Source of the DNA: Ectocarpus siliculosus
Taxonomy: Eukaryota; Sar; Phaeophyceae; Ectocarpales; Ectocarpaceae
DNA: 51,954 nt
NCBI GenBank assembly: GCA_000310025.1
Contig: FN649741.1
Span: 4,911,073-4,963,026 of the forward strand
Direction of reading: 5' to 3'
In this document: one piece after another, positions 44,498 to 51,954 of the stretch
Position numbering within the stretch: the first letter of the stretch is position 1
Layout of the letters: each line of letters opens with the position of its first letter
Made by a program: the position numbers and the translations under genes
Notes under the pieces: generated by a model
What the model saw: the letters and a program-made list of their open reading frames with translations, nothing else
What the model was told of the DNA's origin: nothing
Database searches by the model: none

Positions 44498-46303
44498 TCA
44501 GGTGGTCTTGGGTACCCTCCGTCTCACCTTGAGAATATTTCCATCTAACTTCTGGCCATCCATGCACTCGACCGCCTTCTCCATGCCCCGTTCGTTGTCG
44601 AAGCTGATGAAGGCGAAGCCGGAGCTTGCTGTGACCACAGCGGCCTTGGTCACCTCCTCTTTGGAGCCTTTCCGTTTGCTTGTTTCTTCCGCGCTGCAGC
44701 TGACTTTGTTGAAAATCACCTTGAATCCGTTGACATCGCCGAAGGCCGCAAAACGCTTGGCGAGCGTGGTAAATGTCGTTGAGAATGATAGCCCCCCAAC
44801 GTGCACGTAGAAACCACCCGTCGCTTGGTGCTGGTTTTCCCAAGGACTGCTGTTGAAGTCCTTGCGATCCCAAGTAGAGGAGCCCTGCTTGGGTAAGGAC
44901 TTCGATGAATCAAGGTCGTTGTCCCTCGCTCTGCTGCTGCTGCGGCGGGTGCGGCTGCCGCTTCGCGAGTCTCTCTGTTTATCCTTGTGCGATCTTCTGC
45001 TGCTATCCTCACGCTTCCTGTCTCGATCATCACCCTGCGGCCCTCCTTTGCTTTCTTCTCGAGTCCTCGTCTTGCCCTTGCGCTCGTCTGCGCGCTTCCC
45101 GACGGAGCCATGCCTGTCACCGCTGCTGTCGCGGCGCGTCTTCTTGCTCCTTGGCCGATGGTCGCCATCATTTTCGTCCTTTCGACTGCTTGGTTCTCGC
45201 TTCTTGCGCTCGTCGGTCTCTTCTCCCATGGAACGGCCGCCGCTGCGCGCCTTCTTGCTCTTTCTTGGGCCTTCGTGCCCCGGGGTGGGATCGACGCCTG
45301 ACCAGTCTTGCTTGCCCTGCTTCCGCGCCTCTTCTCGAGCCATCTCTCGTTCCGCCACAAGAAGCGCCGCTGCTTTGACAACTTCTTTCTCGAAGTCCTC
45401 TCCCTTGATAGATATTGGCGGCGGCATTGTGTACTCCGCGTCATCCGTCCAGGCGGCCGCGCGCCCGGGAAGCGGCACGCCATGAGATGCACTATTGGGC
45501 GGAGGAGGCCTGCGCATGGCCCCAGAGGGTACGTCGTCATCGCCGTACCCGTCATCGTTGCTGCGCGGTGGGACGCCAACGGAGCTCCCGGAAGCCCTAC
45601 GAGGCATCATGGCTCGGCCCCGAGGCCCGCGCAGTTGACCACCGTCATCGTAAGCAGAATTTCCATGGGCAACTTGAGAATCCGCGTCGTCGTACCATTC
45701 TGACGGTTGCGGACCGGTGGGACGACGGAACGACGGAGGAGGCTGCTGGCGCATCGGCGCTCGTTGCGCGGCCGGGAATTGGTTCCTATCGGGGCGCTCC
45801 CATGCAGCAGACTCGTCTGCTTCGCCGTGCCCGTGTCGCTGGTCCTGCCACTGCCGCTCCGCATAGTGGGCAGAACCACCTTCACCTCCGTACCTCGGAG
45901 CTACGGGAGCATTGGCCCCGCTCTGCTGTGGCTTCGGACGCCCGGATTGCCACGATTGGTGCTGTTGCTGTTGCCGCTGGTTGTGAGAGTAACCATCACC
46001 GTAAGTGTCCTGAGGCGGTGGCGGAGCGCGCTTACCCACCTGCAGCCCTTGCTGTGGGGGCGGGGGGCGCTCCCAACGCGCGTCCTCATGGCTATTGGCG
46101 TTGTGCCCCACTGCTGGGGGGTACCTTCTTCCGTTCTTGTCGTGGTTGGGGTCAGCATGCCTGTGATCCATTTCGCTGTGATAAGCGGCGCGGGCTGGCC
46201 CTGGGCCTGCAGTCGCGGTGACGCTGGCAGCGCTCGTAGGCGGGGGAGCACCCTGCGGGAGTGGCGGCGCGGAAGAGCCTGTGGGATCGCATGTTTGGAT
46301 CAC
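44498..46303 (-). CDS. RS-rich protein with a C-terminal RRM (RNA-binding, splicing-type)
   Basis: A single long exon. The first in-frame ATG is at 46,171 (557 residues), and the frame stays open to 46,303 where an acceptor (CCCACAG|GCTCTTCC) suggests an upstream exon. The N-terminal half is Pro/Gln/Gly/Asp-rich and disordered. The middle is Arg/Ser/Lys/Asp-rich with RS dipeptides (SRSGSRTRRSSSRARD), as in SR and SR-like splicing factors. A helix EDFEKEVVKAAALLVAERE lies between. The last 100 residues are an RRM: RNP2 FYVHVGGLSF, an insert KRKGSKEEVTKAAV, RNP1 GFAFISFDNERG and the final strand ILKVRR. Ending six residues after the RRM (RRVPKTT) is natural. Likely nuclear, in pre-mRNA processing (inference). 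Confidence 0.8.
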   Translation of the reverse strand: MIQTCDPTGSSAPPLPQGAPPPTSAASVTATAGPGPARAAYHSEMDHRHADPNHDKNGRRYPPAVGHNANSHEDARWERPPPPQQGLQVGKRAPPPPQDTYGDGYSHNQRQQQQHQSWQSGRPKPQQSGANAPVAPRYGGEGGSAHYAERQWQDQRHGHGEADESAAWERPDRNQFPAAQRAPMRQQPPPSFRRPTGPQPSEWYDDADSQVAHGNSAYDDGGQLRGPRGRAMMPRRASGSSVGVPPRSNDDGYGDDDVPSGAMRRPPPPNSASHGVPLPGRAAAWTDDAEYTMPPPISIKGEDFEKEVVKAAALLVAEREMAREEARKQGKQDWSGVDPTPGHEGPRKSKKARSGGRSMGEETDERKKREPSSRKDENDGDHRPRSKKTRRDSSGDRHGSVGKRADERKGKTRTREESKGGPQGDDRDRKREDSSRRSHKDKQRDSRSGSRTRRSSSRARDNDLDSSKSLPKQGSSTWDRKDFNSSPWENQHQATGGFYVHVGGLSFSTTFTTLAKRFAAFGDVNGFKVIFNKVSCSAEETSKRKGSKEEVTKAAVVTASSGFAFISFDNERGMEKAVECMDGQKLDGNILKVRRRVPKTT

Positions 46304-48270
46304 GCAGGCGATCGGGGCAGCGCGGGGAGGGTTACACGTTTGTCAAAAACTCACACAAACAAGCCACACTGAAGAGGGACGGATCTTCGTGGAAGGGTGT
46401 TCATCAGCCAGCGACAAAACAGGGTGCAGCATCATGCGACGGTACCTGGTAAAGAAGAGGTTCGACTGGCACATCGGAGGGATATCGTGTCCACACGATA
46501 CTTGATTACCGTTTGCGATGGTGTCTATCTGACTTGTAGCGCTTTTTGGGTTTCAAAACAATGTCCAATGTGTGGTATACAGGGTCGGGAGCTGACGCAT
46601 ACCGTACCCCGGGTGAAAATCGCCGGGTCGTTTGGGACTTGATAAAGCAAGAACCAGTATGCTGTGCAGGGAGAGAGTGAAAAGGAGGTTACGATAAACA
46701 ACATTGTCGTGTGCCCACGGGTGCTCCCCCAACTGATTTTCTCTCTACTTCGAATACAATTTCCTGTTTTTTTGGGAAATGATCAGCTCTTGTGACGCGA
46801 AGCTACGGGGAACCGATGTGGTGCGTTTGGCACAGACAGACAGATACGTGGCGAGTGGCCCCCGCAGCGACATTTGTTGCTGCAAAGCAGTCAGTGTGGG
46901 AGGTTGTCTGAATGACGAACGAACTGGGTAATGTGGGCGTTTTTTTTTGTAAAACCAAAAAACGTAAAAATGCGGTGGGTTGGCCGAGGGAAAAAATGAA
47001 GTGAGTTAGATCTCTATAGACTATTGAAGAGAATAACAACTCCTCCTGTAGACTTCGTCAACACATGTGGCTTCCGATGACATAAATAAGTCCTTCGCAC
47101 TTGATTTCCTCCCTTGTACGACTCCCCGCTGCAGGTCCCAGCATACTGCTGCTGCTGTACACCCCGCATGTTGCTCGCCATAGGACACGCAACAGACAAC
47201 AGACATGGTTCACCTCTTTCAGCTGTGACCTGCACTGACACGTACGTAAGGGTGCATGGCTGCTCTACAGGAGCAGCAGCAGTGAGGGGGGGGTTGTGTG
47301 GTTACAATAGTGTGCTTTTAATGTTCTGTATTTGCTGCTGCAGCTGCCGTGTCGCTATTACTAGTTTAGAGTGTGTTTCTGCTTGCTGCTGCTGTGTGCT
47401 ACGAGCAGAAAGAGAATAGCAGCAGGGCATATGTGTTGCCTATACAGCGGTGTGTGGGACAGAGCAGTGTAGGACGCACAGTGCATCGTTGTCTGTGATC
47501 CCGAACGAACCACGAACATAAAATTGGGGCGGCGGGGCAATAATTTTTTTACTGCCCAATAAATCACTCGAGGTTCGTTTGACTTTCTTTGTAAAATCTT
47601 GACTTTGTGCCTCTGGCTTGGATGAAGGCTACGATAAACAACTATGCAATTATCGGCAGAACATGAGCATCATATGTGGTACTTTTTGGAAGAACTGTTA
47701 CTATTCCGCCTACATGCGATATGAATGGCGCGAGAAAAAATCTTCGCAATAGGTCGCCTATTGGTCCTCAATCGTTTCAGGTGTCGGTTGACGAGCCCTC
47801 GCCAGGGGAGACGCTGTTGCTACCCACCGCCACAAACACGCGGGAGTCTGGAGTTGAAAAATTGGTTCGTTTTCATGTGGCTTTGGTGTACTGCATCTGA
47901 AGGATTGTCCAATTTCGGTATATTGTAGAGGTCCCGCGAATGATGGTCACAGCTGGGAAAACGTAGTTAGACGTCTTGCATAGGAACCTTCCGGAGCCCC
48001 TATGGTTTGCCTTTACCTCACCAATGTATAACCTCGACACTATTGTGGAACAGCACATGATGGTGTCGAACCGCATTTGACTATTTTAGCTGTAAAAAAT
48101 ACAGTAAACCTTTGGGTGGGGTGGGGAAACGTCAATGGTAGTGAAGCAAGATCGACGCCTTCTCATATCCACTTAAGTAGCACGAAGCAAACGTGTCCCA
48201 TGAGTTGCCACGGACCGGGGACGAGAACCATGATCCCTAGCACTGCCAAATTTGCTGCCGAGTTATGGTG
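46304..48270. other. Non-coding region upstream of the RS-rich RRM gene
   Basis: No gene found. Contains CTG-rich patches near 47,144 and 47,330-47,400, and a short repeated phrase TACGATAAACAAC at about 46,690 and 47,631. Probably holds the promoter and any 5' exon of the gene ending at 46,303. Confidence 0.45.
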
Positions 48271-50764
48271 TCAGAAATATTGAACTGTTCTGCTGGGTAC
48301 CTCCACGGAGGCGGCAAACGTGCTGTCGAGCTGTTTGTTAACCATTCGTTCCTTTGCCGCAATCCAGAACACGATGCAATACCGCCTATTTCCAGCAAAT
48401 TCCACCCCAATCTTGTCGAATAGCTGGAGAGCAACGAGAGCAATGAGCAACGTTTCAATCCCCAGCGACGGTGAGAGACCTACGTTCCCAGCGGGTGCAA
48501 AGGAATGCACGTTGTATACATGTGGGTGTGGTAAATGTTTAATGATGCTACAAGGCTCCCCTTGGGGAGTTTGGTGACTTGCCTCCGGGGGATGACGCAA
48601 GAGGACATGACCAACGTCATCACGGTTGCATCGTCGCATGTCAACATTCGGTACAGTGCCGGTTTTTCGTACAAATTGCAGAATGTGCGTCACGTGCACG
48701 GTAATTCTCATCGCGACTTTCGCGTGTGCGGAACGTGCTTTTATAGGCTAGCGGCATCTTTGTCGCAGATCCTACTTCTCTAACCCGCCGCGCTTGATCG
48801 CTCGCTCATCGTGCTAGGGACGATGTTTTAAACCGTGTTGCTCATCGTGTGTGGGAACGTTTGAGCCTGCGCAGGAATCAAAAGCCTTCCTGCTCATGCA
48901 AAGAAGGGTGTGAATTTCCTGCGAATCTATTTTTTGTTCGGAATGCCTCCCAGCGAAATAGAGCCAGTCGAGACGAATCTAGGCGTCGTTTGCACGTGAC
49001 ACGGGTGCCTGGCAGTCCTCGGGCATGCGCGGTATTGTACGGACGAGCCCCTGAGAAGGAAGACACGAGGAAATATTCGCTGCCGCGAGAGAAGTTGATG
49101 CCGAAGGACGAAAAACATCGAAGGACACATGAACCACAAGGCTCCCCTTCGGGAGTCTGGTGGGCTTGCCTCCCGGGGGCGACACAAGAGGACGTGACCA
49201 ATGCTCATAATAGTTTACCGTATCTCGACTCTCAGAATTCGGAGTGCTGGTTTCCATATGCACAACTGCAAAGTATCGCATCACGTGACGTGCGGTTGAC
49301 GGAAAAACGTTGTTTTCTCTCTCTCACTAATCGCGTGTGCGTGAGTGTCTGCTATTCCGGCGTCTTTGCCGCAGATCCTACTGCTGTAACCAGCTGCTTT
49401 TCAACCCCCTCTCTTGTGCATTTCAATCGTGTTGCTGATGGTGTTGTGGGAACGTACGTGTTTGTATTGCGCAGGAGTCAAACGTGTTCCTTTCTATGCA
49501 ACTATCTTGCATAGTTCCCTGCGGAGGCTTTTGTGGTGCGGAATGCCTCCCCGCGAAATAGAGCTAGTTGGGGCGATTCCAGGCGTCGATTGCACACGTG
49601 CCATGTATGCCTGGCATCCTCGGGGCATGCGCGGTATTTTACCGACGAGCCACCTGCGTGCCGCTGAGCAGCTGAGAAGAAACCGAAGAACGTTAAGTTG
49701 TGCCTGTAGCAAGATTCATGCCGAAAGAACAGATACCACACACATACGCCGTGGAGCCTTGCATGCTGGTCGTGTAAACACACACACACACCCAAAAAAA
49801 AATATCGCGACTCCCGCTATCAATCCTAGCAAGCACCCACCTGATGCTGCGATCCAGGCTGTGACAGGCCGGCCCAGTATCAATTTCCCGTGAACATGAG
49901 CGACCACCCTACTTGCATCTTCGGCCGAAGCGTATTCGACGACGCCCGTAGCCTTCGTTCGTTGCGTCGTTGCAGACGGACGTGGGATCAGAGAGAGACA
50001 GAGAGAAAAAGAGCGGCATCACTAAGCAGGATACGCGCGTATTTGTTCTTTTTGGGCAGCTCGCTGCTGCTGTTGCACTCATCCAAGCACATATGCATGT
50101 AACCCTCGCGTGAAAATCGGCAATGTGCGTGGAGTCTTAGTCCGCGGGGGGACGCTGTTGTGTGTGTGTGTGTGGACATGAGGTTTACGAAGATTCCAAA
50201 CATGATCAAAGATAACACACATCTGGTGCCGAACCACGAGACACACATCAGCACAACCCGAAGAGCACTCCAAGAACAACGCCTGCATCATACCATCCTA
50301 TTCCAACTGCTCGCAGCCCTTTAGCCTGCCGCGGAATGCGACCACAAGTCCGTACCGGGGAAACAGGATCGATCCCTGGTGGCTGCTGAAGGCGAAAATT
50401 AGTAACGCGTCCGAGCTGGCATAGAAGTGCCTTGAGGGCTTCCTTGTCCACGTCCCTGCGAGAGCAAATACATGAACTCGATGGCTTGGTGGGATGGAAC
50501 ACTGAGCTTGCTCTTCCTTGTGCAATGCACGTGCGGTCGAACGCGCACTTGGATACCAATATCTAGAGGAAGGGGCGCAACAAGGTATTGTACACACACG
50601 GCGGCAGAGTGCAGAAAGCAGTGTACTCCTGGAAAGAGGGTGTTCGTTTCCCGCGACCCGTACCTTTTCAGATTGCCAATGATGACGCTTGTATTCGTGG
50701 GGCCTCGGGCCTCGCCAGCATCTGACCCTGTCGCGATCGCAGATCCAGCGCCATTGGTAGACAT
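48271..50764 (-). CDS. Small RRM-domain RNA-binding protein, last exon tentative
   Basis: Exons (minus): 50764-50664 starting MSTNGAGSAIATG, 50455-50356, 49952-49841, and tentatively 48479-48271. The first three join in matching phases to give an RRM: RNP2 TSVIIGNLK, helix DVDKEALKALLCQLGRVTNF, RNP1-like ATGVVEYASAEDASRVV, and HGKLILGRPVTAWIAAS. RNP1 is degenerate (GVVEYA rather than GFGFVEF). After phase-1 donor 49,840, the acceptor AACGTAG at 48,480 restores the frame and yields SLGIETLLIALVALQLFDKI and a stop, for about 173 residues. The last exon rests only on phase and composition. The intervening 1.36-kb intron would contain a tandem duplication. Function beyond RNA binding cannot be told. 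Confidence 0.62.
48540..49660 (+). repeat. Diverged tandem duplication with a unit of about 590 bp
   Basis: Copy 1 (about 48,540-49,065) and copy 2 (about 49,130-49,660) share, in the same order, ACAAGGCTCCCCTT, AAGAGGACRTGACCAA, GCAGATCCTACT, GTGTGTGGGAACG-type sequence, CGGAATGCCTCCC-GCGAAATAGAGC, AGGCGTCGWTTGCAC and CCTCGGGCATGCGCGGTATT. Divergence is substantial (perhaps a quarter of positions), so it is not recent. No clear coding capacity. It falls inside the proposed last intron of the RRM gene. Confidence 0.8.
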
Positions 50765-50998
50765 GGTACGCGAATCGAAGGAATCGATGGTGCACTCCCC
50801 AGAGCAGTGCGGTGCAGCATCGCCCCCCCAGAAGCAAGGGGCGTGGGGTCTCAACGGTTTGAAAAACCATAGTGTACACCTATCTCTCTTTCAACGCGTT
50901 GGTATAGACTGCGTGCCCCCCCCATGTCGTAATCGCCGCGCGGTTACTGCCGTCTCGCGTCTCCCTCTGAGTGTCTCACAATACCTGCTGGTTCCAAC
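50765..50998. promoter_or_regulatory. Possible divergent promoter
   Basis: Only 234 bases separate the start codon of the RRM gene (50,764, minus) from the candidate start at 50,999 (plus). If both starts are right, this is a compact bidirectional promoter. I see no clear TATA box; the right part is pyrimidine-rich (CTCGCGTCTCCCTCTG), as initiator regions often are. Confidence 0.35.
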
Positions 50999-51043
50999 AT
51001 GAGCGGGATTTATCCCCGCCAGTGGGCCGACAGGAAGAAGCAG
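50999..51043 (+). CDS. Candidate first coding exon of a gene running rightward
   Basis: An ATG at 50,999 opens MSGIYPRQWADRKKQ and reaches a donor (AAGCAG|GTGACG) after exactly 15 codons. The sequence has protein-like composition, sits head to head with the RRM gene and follows a pyrimidine-rich stretch. I could not recognise a second exon before the window ends, so the call depends on position and splice consensus only. Confidence 0.35.
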
Positions 51044-51929
51044 GTGACGCGCGGAGATGGCGTTGCGTCGGTGCTGTGGTTGAGTTGTTGCCTTTTATAC
51101 GACGTGCGTTTTGGTGGATGGGATGAAAATTCAAATCCGTCTCCATGTGCAGGTCTTTCTACTTCCGGTATCTATGTGCCATGTAATGTTGCTCTGCCGC
51201 TGCTTTGGGTCGTCATGGGATAACCAGAATTGGGTTCCGACCAGGACGTACTTTTGCATGGGCTCACCATGAACGGAGATTAACCTTCGTCCCAAGCCAA
51301 AATGGTTGTGGGCAACTAGTCAAAGGAGATGCTGTATCGAGTGAGAGTTATCGCGGATCATACATCCGCCTGCTTTGCCTGCTGTCTCTTGATAACCCTG
51401 CCGCAATCCCCGCTCCATTTGCCGCATCACTGCTCATTTCTCTCTGCACTCGCATCCGAACCCGAAAAGCCCGCCTTGGTCCTGCTGCTTCTGGTGCCAC
51501 AAATGAAACCACCAGACATTCACTGCAAGTACAGTAGCTCTACAATACCGTCATCGCAAAATCTATACGCTGCACATCCCCATCTTGAGGCATTTTCTCG
51601 AACGGGTAGGATACTTACAGCACTGCTTCGATTTCGTAGGTGAATGCCAGGCATGCTATGCACACATGTTCTAGGAAACGGTACCGTATGTGGTACACAG
51701 GGCTACGTACGTGTTGCCAACCCCTTATCGTGCTTAACGCTTGACGCACGCATTTAGTCTGTAGCGGGGAGTCTTGGGATGCAGAAACCTGTGTCAGGGA
51801 AGAAGCTTGAGTACAGAATGGTGTGCACAACGACAAAATCCGAAACACGAACTGCTCTCGAACAGTCCTCTCAAGATTGCTGCTGTCAGCCTCTCGACTA
51901 TGCATGTACAAATAACCGAATTGTACCGC
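51044..51929. other. Right-end sequence without a supported gene
   Basis: If the exon at 50,999 is real, this is its first intron and possibly further exons. I see no frame with recognisable protein sequence on either strand. Confidence 0.4.
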
Positions 51930-51954
51930 GGGGGGGGGGGGGGGGGGGGGGGGG
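51930..51954. repeat. Terminal G homopolymer
   Basis: The window ends in 25 consecutive G. A homopolymer exactly at a sequence end is typical of a contig or read edge and may not be genomic. Confidence 0.8.

Noticed and set aside
44853-46372. Plus-strand open frames opposite the RS-rich RRM gene
   Set aside because: They are antisense shadows; the minus frame contains RS repeats and complete RNP1 and RNP2 motifs.
1-51954. Integrated virus, retrotransposon or bacterial-type gene cluster
   Set aside because: No polymerase, integrase, capsid or similar protein was seen on either strand, and the introns and gene spacing are ordinary for a nuclear genome.

Overview
The window is nuclear eukaryotic DNA. 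Almost every recognisable gene is split by GT-AG introns of about 0.1 to 1.5 kb, most of them phase 0. Coding exons are GC-rich, with long Gly/Ser/Ala/Gln-rich disordered stretches, and the intergenic DNA is full of short inverted repeats. The gene content is a plant-type MsrA, a mitochondrial Oxa1, a two-regulatory-domain threonine deaminase and an NB-ARC protein. Together with intron density this suggests a brown alga (Ectocarpus-like stramenopile). That placement is inference; no marker gene proves it.

Layout from left to right. (1) 1-6,603, minus strand: a large NLR-like protein whose first two exons form a PH-like domain, followed by a long disordered region, a helical block and an NB-ARC ATPase; it runs off the left edge. 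(2) 6.7-10.0 kb: non-coding, with A-tailed short repeats. (3) 10,014-12,943, minus: a PP2C-type Ser/Thr phosphatase with a very long low-complexity N-terminus. (4) 13,776-16,930, minus: a five-exon protein of unknown function. (5) 17,399-27,785, plus: a complete 14-exon threonine deaminase, with one GC-AG intron and an assembly gap in the last intron. (6) 29.9-32.4 kb, minus: two small membrane-protein candidates. (7) 32,920-36,346, plus: MsrA in six exons, with a foldback tRNA-like repeat in intron 1. (8) 37,700-41,953, plus: mitochondrial Oxa1 in five exons, with a clear MITE in intron 1. (9) 42,816-43,583, minus: an orphan exon with six 11-residue repeats. (10) 44,498-46,303, minus: an RS-rich RRM protein. 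(11) 48.3-50.8 kb, minus: a small RRM protein, with a diverged tandem duplication in its presumed last intron. (12) 50,999 onward, plus: the possible first exon of a divergent gene. The window ends in a G homopolymer.

The genes look like an ordinary mixed neighbourhood (amino-acid synthesis, redox repair, mitochondrial membrane insertion, RNA binding, signalling), not an operon-like system. The most unusual item is the PH-NB-ARC protein. The clearest technical problem is the block after the N gap (27,196-27,643), which reads as a base-smeared second copy of the sequence just before the gap. Exon limits were worked out by eye from splice consensus, frame continuity and family homology; transcripts would settle them.
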